Source: Kutzneria kofuensis (GTDB lineage Bacteria; Actinomycetota; Actinomycetes; Mycobacteriales; Pseudonocardiaceae). Taken from it: a stretch of 64,000 nucleotides of DNA. The notes beneath the pieces are model-generated. The model was not told the origin of the DNA. It saw only the letters and a program-made list of their open reading frames with translations, and did not search any database. Shown here piece by piece: positions 40,741-49,664 of the stretch. The position numbers were made by a program, and so were the translations under genes. Location: NCBI RefSeq assembly GCF_014203355.1, contig NZ_JACHIR010000003.1, forward strand, positions 310,001-374,000. The letters run 5' to 3'. Each line of letters opens with the position of its first letter. Position 1 is the first letter of the stretch.

Positions 40741-42435
40741 ATGCCGAAGATCCCCGTCATGCAGGCGGTCGTCGAGGTCCTCGCGTCCGAGGGCGTCGAC
40801 GTCGTCTACGGCTGCCCCGGCGCCGCGATCCTGCCGTTCTACGCGGCCCTGGAGCAGAGCTCGCTGAACCACCTGATCGTGCGGCACGAGGAGGGCGCCA
40901 CGCACATGGCCGACGGCTGGGCCCGCACCACCGGCAACGTCGGCGTCGCCGTCGGCACCTCCGGCCCGGCCGGCACCAACATGATCACCGGCCTCTACAC
41001 CGCGCAGGCCGACTCCGTGCCGATCCTGTGCATCACCGGCCAGGCCGTCTCCACCAAGCTGCACCAGGAGGCGTTCCAGGCCGTCGACATCGTCGAGATC
41101 GCCAAGCCGGTCACCAAGTGGGCGGTGCAGGTCAAGGAGGCCGCGCAGGCGCCGTGGATCTTCCGTGAGGCGTTCCGCGTCGCCCGCTCCGGCCGGCCCG
41201 GCCCGGTCCTCATCGACCTGCCGCTGGACGTGCAGAAGCAGGAGATCGAGTGGGACGGCGCGATCGACGCCCCGCTGCCGGTCGAGTCCGTCGCCCCGCA
41301 CCTGCCCCGCGTCGAACGGGCGCTGGACATGCTGCTCGCGGCCGAGCGCCCGCTGCTACTGGCCGGCGGCGGCGTGATCGGCGGCGAGGCGTCCGGCGTG
41401 CTGCGCGAGGTCGCCGAGTTGCTGGGCGTCCCGGTGCAGATCACGTTGATGGGCAAGGGATGCCTGCCCGAGGACCACGAGCTGTTCGCCGGCATGGCCG
41501 GCATCCAGACCAGCCAGCGCTGGGCCAACGCGCTGTTCCTGGAGTCCGACTTCGTCCTGGCGCTGGGCGCGCGCTTCGGCGACCGGCACACCGGTGATCT
41601 GTCGGTCTACCGAGGGGACCGGAAGTTCGTGCACGTGGACGTCGACCCGCTGCAGATCGGCCGCGTCTTCGGGCCGGATCTCGGCGTCGTCTCGGACACG
41701 AAGCTGTTCCTGGAGGCGCTGCTGGCCGCCGCCCGTCGACGGGAAGCAAGGCGGTCCTGGCCGCGGTGGGTGGCACGAATCGCGGAGTTGCGCACCGAGC
41801 TGCCGCGCCGCGACGACTTCGACACCGTGCCGATCAAGGCGCCCCGGGTGTTCCGGGAGATCAACGAGTTCTACGGTCCGGAGACCTACTTCGTCACCGC
41901 GATCGGGCTGTACCAGATCTGGTCCGGCCAGTTCCAGCGCGCGCACCTGCCCCGGCACTACCAGGTCTGCGGCCAGGCCGGCCCGCTCGGCTGGGAGATC
42001 CCGGCCGCGATCGGCGTGCGCACGGCCAAGCCGGACGCCGAGGTGGTCGCGGTCGTCGGCGACTACTCGTTCCAGTTCCTGGTCGAGGAGCTGGCGGTGG
42101 CCGCCCAGTACGACGTGCCGTTCGTGCTGATCATGCTGAACAACGAGTACCTGGGCCTGATCCGGCAGGCCGAGACCGGTTACAACATGAACTACCAGGT
42201 CGACATCCACTACGACGAGTACGGCACGGACAACGTCAAGATCATGCAGGCCTACGGCTGCACCGGCCGCCGCGTCACCGAGCCGTCGGAGATCACCGAC
42301 GCGCTGGCCTGGGCCCGCAAGGAGGCCGACCGGACCAGCCGGCCGGTGCTGGTGGAGATCATGATCGACCGGGCCGCCAACGCGTCCATGGGCAGCGCGC
42401 TGAACACCGTCGTCGAGTTCGAGCCGGTCAGCTGA
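40741..42435 (+). CDS. gcl: Glyoxylate carboligase (ThDP-dependent)
   Basis: 564 residues, somewhat shorter than the E. coli enzyme of about 590. It joins two glyoxylates to tartronate semialdehyde and CO2. It follows E. coli Gcl closely: GTSGPAGTNMITGLYTAQAD, FQAVDIVEIAKPVTKWAVQV, CGQAGPLGWEIPAAIGV, ThDP/Mg motif VVGDYSFQFLVEELAVAA ending in LNNEYLGLIRQ, and SMGSALNTVVEFE. E. coli Gcl has Val51 where other ThDP enzymes have a catalytic Glu; here the aligned residue is Glu50 (VRHEEGATHM). Either this is a Gcl with a restored Glu or a sister carboligase. The operon context strongly supports the glyoxylate role. Confidence 0.9.
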   Translation: MPKIPVMQAVVEVLASEGVDVVYGCPGAAILPFYAALEQSSLNHLIVRHEEGATHMADGWARTTGNVGVAVGTSGPAGTNMITGLYTAQADSVPILCITGQAVSTKLHQEAFQAVDIVEIAKPVTKWAVQVKEAAQAPWIFREAFRVARSGRPGPVLIDLPLDVQKQEIEWDGAIDAPLPVESVAPHLPRVERALDMLLAAERPLLLAGGGVIGGEASGVLREVAELLGVPVQITLMGKGCLPEDHELFAGMAGIQTSQRWANALFLESDFVLALGARFGDRHTGDLSVYRGDRKFVHVDVDPLQIGRVFGPDLGVVSDTKLFLEALLAAARRREARRSWPRWVARIAELRTELPRRDDFDTVPIKAPRVFREINEFYGPETYFVTAIGLYQIWSGQFQRAHLPRHYQVCGQAGPLGWEIPAAIGVRTAKPDAEVVAVVGDYSFQFLVEELAVAAQYDVPFVLIMLNNEYLGLIRQAETGYNMNYQVDIHYDEYGTDNVKIMQAYGCTGRRVTEPSEITDALAWARKEADRTSRPVLVEIMIDRAANASMGSALNTVVEFEPVS

Positions 42436-42439
42436 GGCG

Positions 42440-43519
42440 ATGAAGGTCCTGCTGGCCCCGGACAAGTTCAAGGGCACGCTCGCCGCGGGCCAGGTCGCCG
42501 ACCACCTGGCGGCCGGCCTGCGGCGGGCCGACCCGGCGCTGGAGGTGCGGGTGGTGCCGGTGGCCGACGGCGGCGAGGGCACCGTGGACGCGGCCTGCGC
42601 CGCCGGCTTCGACCGGCTGGTCACCACCGTGACCGGGCCGCTCGGCACGCCGGTCCGCGCGATGCTGGCGACGCGATCGAACACCGCCGTCGTCGAACTC
42701 GCGCAGGCGGCGGGCCTCGGCTGGGGCAGCTCGCCGATGACCGCCACCAGCTACGGCGTCGGCGAGCTGATCAGGGTGGCGATGGACCTCGGCTGCTCCC
42801 GGATCGTGCTCGGGCTCGGCGGCAGCGCCTGCACCGACGGAGGCGCCGGCCTGCTGCGGGCCCTCGGCGCCCTGGTGCTGGACGTCGACGGAGTGCCGGT
42901 CGCGCCGGGTGGTGGCGGCCTGGCCCGCGTCGCCCGGCTGGACCTGGGCGGTCTCGACAGCCGGTTGTCGCAGGTGGAGCTCGTGTTGGCCACCGACGTC
43001 GACAACCCGCTGTCCGACGCCGCGCCGGTCTACGGACCGCAGAAGGGCGCCAGCCCGCACCAGGTCGCGGTGCTGGCCGAGGCGCTCGACCGGTGGGCTT
43101 CGGTGGTCGGTGGCGATCCCACGCTGCCCGGATCCGGCGCGGCCGGGGGAGTGGGCTACGCGGCGATGGCGGTGCTCGGGGCCGTCCGCCGTGCGGGCGT
43201 GGACGTGCTGCTCGACCTGCTCGGATTCGGCGATGCCGTGCATGACGCGGCGCTCGTGATCACGGGCGAGGGCTCGCTGGACGCCCAGTCGCTGCGCGGC
43301 AAGGCGCCGGTCGGCGTGGCGCGGGCGGCCAGGGGAGTGCCGGTGGTCGCGGTCGCCGGGGTGTGCTCGCTGACGGCGGCTGACCTGGTCGGCACCGGGA
43401 TCAGCGCCGCGTACGCGCTGACCGACCTCGAACCCGATCCGGCTCGCTGCCGGGCGCGACCGGGCCCCTTGCTGGAGCTGACCGCTGAGCGCATCGTGAG
43501 AGATCACCTATGCTGCTGA
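42440..43519 (+). CDS. glxK: Glycerate kinase
   Basis: 359 residues, GlxK/GarK family. [19 protein letters not shown] at the N-terminus, [47 protein letters not shown] and [17 protein letters not shown] are the conserved blocks. It phosphorylates glycerate from glxR to 2-phosphoglycerate, feeding glycolysis. It starts 4 bases after gcl and ends just before the allantoinase ribosome site. Confidence 0.93.
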   Translation: MKVLLAPDKFKGTLAAGQVADHLAAGLRRADPALEVRVVPVADGGEGTVDAACAAGFDRLVTTVTGPLGTPVRAMLATRSNTAVVELAQAAGLGWGSSPMTATSYGVGELIRVAMDLGCSRIVLGLGGSACTDGGAGLLRALGALVLDVDGVPVAPGGGGLARVARLDLGGLDSRLSQVELVLATDVDNPLSDAAPVYGPQKGASPHQVAVLAEALDRWASVVGGDPTLPGSGAAGGVGYAAMAVLGAVRRAGVDVLLDLLGFGDAVHDAALVITGEGSLDAQSLRGKAPVGVARAARGVPVVAVAGVCSLTAADLVGTGISAAYALTDLEPDPARCRARPGPLLELTAERIVRDHLCC

Positions 43520-43539
43520 GCGGTGGCGAGGAGGATCCC

Positions 43540-44877
43540 ATGTCCACAATGGATCTGACACTGCTGGCGGCTCGCGCGGTCACGCCCGCGGGCATCGTTC
43601 CGGTCGCGGTCGGCGTGCGGGACGGGCGGATCGCCGCGGTGGAGCCGCTGGGGACGTCGATACCGGCGGCGAGAACCGTGCAGCTCGGCGACGACGAGGT
43701 GCTACTGCCGGGCTTGGTCGACACGCATGTGCATGTCAACGATCCCGGCCGCAGCGAATGGGAGGGCTTCGACACCGCGACCCGTGCGGCCGCGGCCGGC
43801 GGCGTCACGACGATCGTCGACATGCCGCTGAACAGCCTGCCGCCGACCGTCGACCCGGACGCGTTGCAGGTCAAGCGCAAGGCGGCGGACGGCCGGGTGC
43901 ACATCGACGTCGGGTTCTGGGGCGGGGCCGTGCCGGGCAACCTGGCTTCGCTGCCTCGGCTGCACGAGGCCGGCGTGTTCGGCTTCAAGTGCTTCCTGCT
44001 GGACTCCGGCGTGCCGGAGTTCCCGCCGCTGACCCACTTCGAGCTGGCCGACGCGCTGCGGGTGCTGCGGGAGTTCGACGGGCTGATGATCGTGCACGCC
44101 GAGGACGCCGAGGTCATCGACGCCGCGCCGCCCTCGTGCGGCCGCCGCTACCGCGACTTCCTCGCCTCCCGGCCCCGGCGGGCCGAGAACGAGGCGATCA
44201 AGGCCGTGATCACGTTGGCCCGCCGGACCGGGGCCCGCGTGCACATCCTGCACCTGTCCTCGGCCGACGCGCTGCCGCTGATCGCCGACGCCAAGGCCGA
44301 GGGGCTGCCCGTCACCGCCGAGACGTGCCCGCACTATCTGTCGTTCCACGCCGAGGCCATCCCCGACGGCGCGACCCAGTTCAAGTGCTGCCCGCCGATC
44401 CGTGAGGAGGCCAACCGGGACGCGCTCTGGCAGGGGCTGGCCGACGGCGTGATCGACTGCGTGGTCAGCGACCACTCGCCGTGCACCGAGGACCTGAAAC
44501 TCCTGGACACCGGCGACTTCGGGCACGCGTGGGGCGGCGTCGCCAGCCTCCAGCTCGGGCTGCCGGCCGTCTGGACCGAGGCCCGTCGGCGCGGCCACGA
44601 CCTGTCCCACGTCGTCTCGTGGATGGCCACGAATCCCGCCTTGCTGGCTGGATTCGCCCGCAAGGGGCGCCTTGCCGTCGGCGCCGATGCCGACCTGAGC
44701 GTGTTCGCGCCCGACGAGCCGTTCACCGTCGACGTGCACAAGCTCGCCCACCGCAATCCCGTCACCCCCTATCACGGTCGGGACCTGATCGGCGTCGTGC
44801 GCACCACCTGGCTGCGCGGCCGCGAGGTCACCGGGACCGACCCGTTCGGACAGCTGTTGACCAGAGGAGATTCATGA
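43540..44877 (+). CDS. allB: Allantoinase
   Basis: 445 residues, cyclic amidohydrolase. Metal ligands: H63 and H65 ([10 protein letters not shown]), carboxylated K150 ([12 protein letters not shown]), H186 (IVHAED), a His in VHILHLSSA, and Asp in VSDHSPC. It hydrolyses allantoin to allantoate. The ATG at 43540 with GAGGAGGA upstream is preferred to one at 43510 that overlaps glxK. ATGA overlap with alc. Confidence 0.94.
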   Translation: MSTMDLTLLAARAVTPAGIVPVAVGVRDGRIAAVEPLGTSIPAARTVQLGDDEVLLPGLVDTHVHVNDPGRSEWEGFDTATRAAAAGGVTTIVDMPLNSLPPTVDPDALQVKRKAADGRVHIDVGFWGGAVPGNLASLPRLHEAGVFGFKCFLLDSGVPEFPPLTHFELADALRVLREFDGLMIVHAEDAEVIDAAPPSCGRRYRDFLASRPRRAENEAIKAVITLARRTGARVHILHLSSADALPLIADAKAEGLPVTAETCPHYLSFHAEAIPDGATQFKCCPPIREEANRDALWQGLADGVIDCVVSDHSPCTEDLKLLDTGDFGHAWGGVASLQLGLPAVWTEARRRGHDLSHVVSWMATNPALLAGFARKGRLAVGADADLSVFAPDEPFTVDVHKLAHRNPVTPYHGRDLIGVVRTTWLRGREVTGTDPFGQLLTRGDS

Positions 44878-45983
44878 CACCGGCTTGGACCGCGCTTCCC
44901 GACCTCGCCTCCCGCCGGTTGGGCGGCGGCGTGCCGTGGGCGAACGACGAGTTCTTCGCGGAACGGGAGAACCTGATCAAGCCGGAACCGCCCGTGTTCC
45001 AGACCCACACGTTCGGGCACAAGGGCCAGGTCTACGACGGCTGGGAGACCCGGCGGCGCCGGGAACCGGGCGTCGACCAGGCCATCGTCCGCCTCGGCGT
45101 GCCCGGCGTCGTGCGGGGCGTCATCGTCGACACCGCGTTCTTCACAGGCAACTACCCGCCCGAGGCGTCCGTCGAGGCCTGCGCCCTCGAGGGCTATCCG
45201 AGTCCGGCCGAGCTGGCCCTGGTGCAGTGGCACCCCATCGTCTCCCGGGCCAAGCTGGCCGGCGACGCCGAGAACGTCTTCGACGTCGACTCCGACCGGC
45301 GGTGGACCCATGTCCGGCTCACCATCTACCCCGACGGCGGCGTCGCCCGGCTCCGCGTGCACGGTGATCCGGTCGCCGACCCGCGCCTGCTGGTGGGCAC
45401 CGTCGACCTGGCCGCGCTGGAGAACGGCGGCGAGATCCTCGACGCCAGCAACGTCTTCTACTCCAAGCCCACCAACCTGATCTCCCCCGGCCTGGCCGCC
45501 GTGATGGGCGACGGCTGGGAGACCGCCCGCCGCCGGGACGACGGCAACGACTGGGTGCTGCTCCGGCTGGCCGCCGAGGGCGTTGTCACCCTGGCCGAGC
45601 TCGACACCAGCCACTTCAAGGGCAACGCCCCCGGCTGGGCTTCGCTCAGCGGCTGCGGCGACCGCGTCGACGACCCCGGCTCGTGGTTCGAGCTGCTGCC
45701 CAAGACCCGGCTTCAGCCCGACACCCGCCACCGCTTCGTACTCGACGGCGACCGCCCCGTGAAGCACGTGCGGTTGGACGTCTTTCCCGACGGCGGCATG
45801 GCCAGGCTGCGCCTCACCGGCACACCGACCGAGGCCGGCCGGTCGTACCTGCTGCGCCGCTGGTTCAACGCTCTGCCGGCCGACCACGCCATGGCGGTCT
45901 TCGACAACAAGGCCGTGGTCGACGCCCGGCCGCTCGACGCGGACCAGCCGCTGCCGCACGTGCTCAGTCGGCTGATTCGTTGA
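44874..45983 (+). CDS. alc: Allantoicase
   Basis: 369 residues made of two repeated jelly-roll domains: [29 protein letters not shown] and [16 protein letters not shown] in the first; [27 protein letters not shown] and [16 protein letters not shown] in the second. It splits allantoate into ureidoglycolate and urea. AGAGGAGA precedes the ATG. Last gene of the operon; overlaps the convergent nucleotidase gene by 20 bases. No ureidoglycolate-cleaving enzyme follows. Confidence 0.95.
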   Translation: MTPAWTALPDLASRRLGGGVPWANDEFFAERENLIKPEPPVFQTHTFGHKGQVYDGWETRRRREPGVDQAIVRLGVPGVVRGVIVDTAFFTGNYPPEASVEACALEGYPSPAELALVQWHPIVSRAKLAGDAENVFDVDSDRRWTHVRLTIYPDGGVARLRVHGDPVADPRLLVGTVDLAALENGGEILDASNVFYSKPTNLISPGLAAVMGDGWETARRRDDGNDWVLLRLAAEGVVTLAELDTSHFKGNAPGWASLSGCGDRVDDPGSWFELLPKTRLQPDTRHRFVLDGDRPVKHVRLDVFPDGGMARLRLTGTPTEAGRSYLLRRWFNALPADHAMAVFDNKAVVDARPLDADQPLPHVLSRLIR

Positions 45984-46875
45984 TCACCCCGAACGGCACG
46001 TGCACGCCCGGCACCTCCCGCGAGGTGAGGTTCAGCGGCTGGTCGTCGAAGAAGATGTGCGGCTTCAACACGTCCAGGATCGCCGCTTTCCCCACGCCGC
46101 CAAGGAAAAACGCGTCATTGACCATCACGCCCCAGCGCTTGAGGCTCAGCACGGCCCGCTCGTGCGCGGGCGCGCCGCGGGCCGTGACGATGGAGACCCG
46201 AACCCGGTTGCGGTAGGACGGGTTGGCCAGCCGGTGCTGCTCCTCGCGCCGCTGGATCCGGTACACCGCCGCGAGGAAGTTCTGCAGCGGTCCCGGTTCC
46301 AGCGGCGTGACGGCGTTGGCGGCCTCGTGGCTCTGGAAGCCGTCCAGCCCCTCCGCCTGCATCACCCGCTCCGACTCGTCGCTCGCCAGCACGCCGTCGA
46401 AGTCGAAGGCGATCCGCAGCTCGTCGTCCTCGTCGTCGACGAAGGTGGAGTCCAGGACTCGGCCGGCCGGCAGGCCCATGTCGACGGCCTGCCGCACGTC
46501 CTTCTCGTTGGCGGACAGGAAAAGGCACATGTTCAGCGCCGGCATGAACCGGTACGGCGCACGCCCCTGGGTGAAGATCGCCCGCGAGATCGGCAGTTGG
46601 TGATGCGCGATCGACCTCATCACGCGAAGCCCGGTGTCGGGGTCGTTCTGCGACAGCACGATGACGTCCACCGGGCTGATGTCATTGAGCGACAACAGCC
46701 TGCGCACGAACGGGTACGCGACCCCGGTCTTCAGCGGCTCGTCGCGGTGCTCCTCCTGGAAACGCCGGTACGCCTCCTCGCCGTCCTCCCGGAACACCCG
46801 GTCGGAGTCGGCGAGGTCGAACAGCGCGCTGGAGGCGACCCCGACGACCAGGTGATCCCCGAGGTCGTACGCCAT
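45964..46875 (-). CDS. Cytosolic 5'-nucleotidase (cN-I-like)
   Basis: 303 residues of the 5'-nucleotidase family PF06189. Characteristic segments are LVVGVASSALFDLADSDRVF, LNDISPVDVIVLSQNDPDTG, FMPALNMCLFLSANEKDV, IAFDFDGVLASDESERV and LKPHIFFDDQPLNL. It should dephosphorylate nucleoside monophosphates such as AMP or IMP. Position beside purine breakdown genes suggests it supplies nucleosides to that route; expression is from the opposite strand, so coordinate control is not shown. Confidence 0.88.
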   Translation of the reverse strand: MAYDLGDHLVVGVASSALFDLADSDRVFREDGEEAYRRFQEEHRDEPLKTGVAYPFVRRLLSLNDISPVDVIVLSQNDPDTGLRVMRSIAHHQLPISRAIFTQGRAPYRFMPALNMCLFLSANEKDVRQAVDMGLPAGRVLDSTFVDDEDDELRIAFDFDGVLASDESERVMQAEGLDGFQSHEAANAVTPLEPGPLQNFLAAVYRIQRREEQHRLANPSYRNRVRVSIVTARGAPAHERAVLSLKRWGVMVNDAFFLGGVGKAAILDVLKPHIFFDDQPLNLTSREVPGVHVPFGVINESAD

Positions 46876-46879
46876 CCGC

Positions 46880-47413
46880 CTATTCTGCCCCGGCGGCGTT
46901 GACCGCGTCGACCAGGTCCGGGGCCTTCGCGCCGTCCAGGGACTCGCGGATGATGTCGGCGTGGCCGGCGTGCCGGGCGATCTCCTCGATCAGGTGCAGC
47001 AGCACCCAGCGGGCGTTCCACTGCGGGGCGAGCTTGTTGCGGCACATGACGTCCAGCGACGGCAGCGCGTTGACGATCTCCTCGGTGCGCGCGGCCGTCT
47101 CGCGGTAGGTGGCGATGTGGCCGGCGACGGTGTCCTCGGGGCCGAGCACGAACTCCTTCGACCAGTCCGACGGCGGCCACTCGCCGGGCAGGTCCTGGCC
47201 GTCGAGGCCGGCGAGGATCCAGCGGCGCTCGGTCCGGATGGCGTGCCGCAGCAGCGCGAGCACCGACAGTTCGCTGGCGGTGGTCGTCTTGCCGGCGTCC
47301 GCGTCGGTCAGCCCGTGCACGCTGGCGATCAGCGCGTTGCGCTGCGTGGTCAGGAACAGCAGGAGAGCCGCACGCTCGTCATTGCCGGTCGGGGGAGTCA
47401 TCAGTGTTGCCAT
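46880..47413 (-). CDS. DinB-family protein
   Basis: 177 residues of the DinB/YfiT four-helix bundle (DUF664-like). It contains LLLFLTTQRNALIASVHGL, SELSVLALLRHAIRTERRWI, a mid-protein SDWSKEFVLG and WNARWVLLHLIEEIARHAGH. The His residues at the usual three metal positions are present (RHAIRTE, VLLHLIEE, RHAGHAD). Some actinobacterial members are mycothiol-dependent transferases. ATG at 47413 with GAGGA upstream. The gene ends 4 bases before the nucleotidase start, so the two may be cotranscribed. Confidence 0.88.
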   Translation of the reverse strand: MATLMTPPTGNDERAALLLFLTTQRNALIASVHGLTDADAGKTTTASELSVLALLRHAIRTERRWILAGLDGQDLPGEWPPSDWSKEFVLGPEDTVAGHIATYRETAARTEEIVNALPSLDVMCRNKLAPQWNARWVLLHLIEEIARHAGHADIIRESLDGAKAPDLVDAVNAAGAE

Positions 47414-47442
47414 GCGCTCATCCTCACCTAGGTACCTGACAA

Positions 47443-48561
47443 CTACTGGCAGGTTTTCGCGGTACGTCCCTTCCACGCGCCGCCCCTGCCCAGCCAGTGC
47501 CGGCGTGCCGAGTCGACCGTCATCGCCGTGTACAGCACCGCGACGACCGGCAGCGCCGGCGCCAGCCACACCGGCAACCGGTAGAACCTCAACATAGGCA
47601 AATACGTGCCCGCCATGACCACCCAACCGAGTAGTCCCAGCAGCCGTACGTCCGTCGGGCCGACCACCACCGCCAGCGGCGGCGCCACGAAGATCAGCAG
47701 CAGCCCGAGCACGCACCCGGTCAGCAGCAGCGGTGACTTCCGCAGCTGTGTGTACGCCGAGCGGGCCACCATGGTCCACAGGTCGGCCAGCCTCGGGTAC
47801 GGCCGCCGGCTCGTGATCGACGTCGTCAGCCCCAGCCAGGTCCGGTGGCCGCCCCGCTTGATCAACCGCCCGAACGCCACGTCGTCGATCAGGGCGTCCT
47901 TGATCGCCGCCAGCCCGCCGGCCGCCGCCAGCGCCTCCTGCCGCACCAACATGCAGCCGCCCGCCGCCGCCCCCACGCGGGACCTCGGGTCGTTCACCTT
48001 GCCGAACGGGTACAGCAGACTGAAGAAGTAGACGAACGCCGGCACGATCAGCCGCTCCCACACGGTTTCCGTACGCAGCAACGCCATCTGCGACACCAGC
48101 GCCCGGTCGTCGGCCAAAGCCGCCGCCACCAGCTTCCGCACCCCGTCCGGCGGATGCGCGATGTCGGCGTCCGTGAACAGCAGGTACTCCCCGTCGCTGG
48201 CGGCGCCAACCCCCGTCGCCATCGCCGCCACCTTGCCCGCCCACCCCGGCGGCGGTCCCTCACTGCGCACGATGTCCAGCCGCCCCGTGCCCACCGCCAG
48301 CGCTGCCTCCGCCGTCCCGTCCGTGCTCGCGTCGTCCACCAACACCACTCGGAACGGCCCCGGATAGTCCTGCCCCAGCAGCGTCGGCAGCGTCTCCGGC
48401 AGGATGTCGGCCTCGTCCCGGGCCGGCACCACCGCCACCACCGCCGGCCACCTCTCCGGCGCCCCGCCCGCCGGCAGGCGCCATGCCGTCCGCCAGAAGC
48501 CCCCGTGCGCCAACAGCAGATACAGCCACGCCAGCGCCGCCACCCCGGTCACGATCACCAC
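47443..48561 (-). CDS. Family 2 glycosyltransferase, HpnB-like membrane protein
   Basis: 372 residues. An N-terminal TM helix precedes a GT2 domain: VVAVVPARDEADILPETL, RVVLVDDASTDGTAEAA and DxD-type LFTDADIAHPPDGV, then ALIDDVAFGRLIKRGGHRTW. Three or four C-terminal TM helices follow. The overall pattern is that of hopene-associated HpnB, but no hopanoid genes are in the window, so the acceptor is unknown. The start is GTG (48561). Confidence 0.87.
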   Translation of the reverse strand: MVIVTGVAALAWLYLLLAHGGFWRTAWRLPAGGAPERWPAVVAVVPARDEADILPETLPTLLGQDYPGPFRVVLVDDASTDGTAEAALAVGTGRLDIVRSEGPPPGWAGKVAAMATGVGAASDGEYLLFTDADIAHPPDGVRKLVAAALADDRALVSQMALLRTETVWERLIVPAFVYFFSLLYPFGKVNDPRSRVGAAAGGCMLVRQEALAAAGGLAAIKDALIDDVAFGRLIKRGGHRTWLGLTTSITSRRPYPRLADLWTMVARSAYTQLRKSPLLLTGCVLGLLLIFVAPPLAVVVGPTDVRLLGLLGWVVMAGTYLPMLRFYRLPVWLAPALPVVAVLYTAMTVDSARRHWLGRGGAWKGRTAKTCQ

Positions 48562-48635
48562 GCCGGCGAGTATTGCCGATCATGACCGGTTTCACCCGTC
48601 GCGACAGACCCCGGCCCGGGGTGGAGACTGGGCCC

Positions 48636-49019
48636 GTGATGATCCGGAAGAGCACTCTCGGCCAGAGATCCACCGTCGCCCGGCTGATCGCCGCGATCGA
48701 GCACCGCAAGCTGACGATCTTCGCCCACATCGACCACGCCGAGCACGCGCGGCAGGCCGAGCTCGAACTGCCGCCGATCAACGTGGTGGTCTTCGGCAAC
48801 CCGCACGCGGGCACGCCGCTGATGGCCGCCGATCCGCGCGTCGGCCTCGACCTGCCGCTGCGGATGCTGGTCTGGGAGGACGGGCCGGGGTTGGCTTTCG
48901 TCGGCCACCACGATCCGCGGGAGCTGGCGGGCGAGTACGACCTGGCCGAGCAGAAGGAGACGCTGGACCGGATGGCCGAGCTGCTCGACGCGATCTCGGC
49001 CGAGGCGGCCGGCTCCTGA
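48636..49019 (+). CDS. DUF302 protein
   Basis: 127 residues with the DUF302 pattern: STVARLIAAIEHRKLTIFAH, IDHAEHARQAELELPPINV, VFGNPHAGTPLMAADPRVGL and LPLRMLVWEDGPGLAFVGHH. Function is not established for this family. GTG at 48636 (or the adjacent ATG at 48639) begins the conserved part; an upstream ATG at 48582 is possible. It is divergent from the glycosyltransferase. Confidence 0.82.
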   Translation: MMIRKSTLGQRSTVARLIAAIEHRKLTIFAHIDHAEHARQAELELPPINVVVFGNPHAGTPLMAADPRVGLDLPLRMLVWEDGPGLAFVGHHDPRELAGEYDLAEQKETLDRMAELLDAISAEAAGS

Positions 49020-49044
49020 ATCCCGGGACGCGGCCGCCCCGGCC

Positions 49045-49503
49045 GTGACAGAGTGGCCTTTCGTGCGCACGAAGTACGTGGTGATGGCCGTTGCCCTCGG
49101 CGTGGCGGCGGTCGTGGGGATCGGGCTGATGGTCTGGTCCTCGGTGACGACGTCGACCCGGGCGACCGGCACGCAGCGGTGCCTGAAGCCGGACGAGGTG
49201 GACATCTACCTCCACACCGACGACGAGTTATCCCAGGCGCAGGCCAAGGTTCGGGCCAGCCACCCCGACGCCGAGTCGGACACGCAGACCAAGCAGCAGT
49301 CGTACGAAGAGTTCCTGCAGCTGTTCAAGGACCAGCCGGACGTGCTCAGGACGGCGCGGCCGGAGGCGATGCCGGCGGTGGTGAAGGTGCGGCCCGAGCC
49401 CGGCGCCTCTGCCAGCGCGCTGGGCGACGCGCTGGCGCAGGAGTTCCCGCCGCCGGCGGAGATCCACCGCCTCATCTGCAGCGAGCTGCAGGGGTCGCAC
49501 TGA
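49045..49503 (+). CDS. Single-pass membrane protein resembling the FtsX ectodomain
   Basis: 152 residues. One TM helix (YVVMAVALGVAAVVGIGLMV) is followed by an extracellular domain with DEVDIYLHTDDELSQAQAKV, QSYEEFLQLFKDQPDVL and PEAMPAVVKVRPEP. That spacing (hydrophobic strand, paired helix, fk-like helix, LPasf-like strand) recalls the FtsX/permease-like ectodomain, but no permease domain or FtsE partner is present. A GTG at 49063 is an equally good start. Function unknown. Confidence 0.65.
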   Translation: MTEWPFVRTKYVVMAVALGVAAVVGIGLMVWSSVTTSTRATGTQRCLKPDEVDIYLHTDDELSQAQAKVRASHPDAESDTQTKQQSYEEFLQLFKDQPDVLRTARPEAMPAVVKVRPEPGASASALGDALAQEFPPPAEIHRLICSELQGSH

Positions 49504-49664
49504 GGTCGGTGAAGCAACGGGGATCGATGTAACCATCGGCCACGGCTTTGGCGGTCCGTGTAGCGAAGCCCCGTCGGGAAAGGGATCAACCCGACGAATG
49601 GCCGGTTCCCGGTGGTCATACCCGCTCATAGAGTGCCCCCAACGGGTGACTCTGAGGAGGGAAT

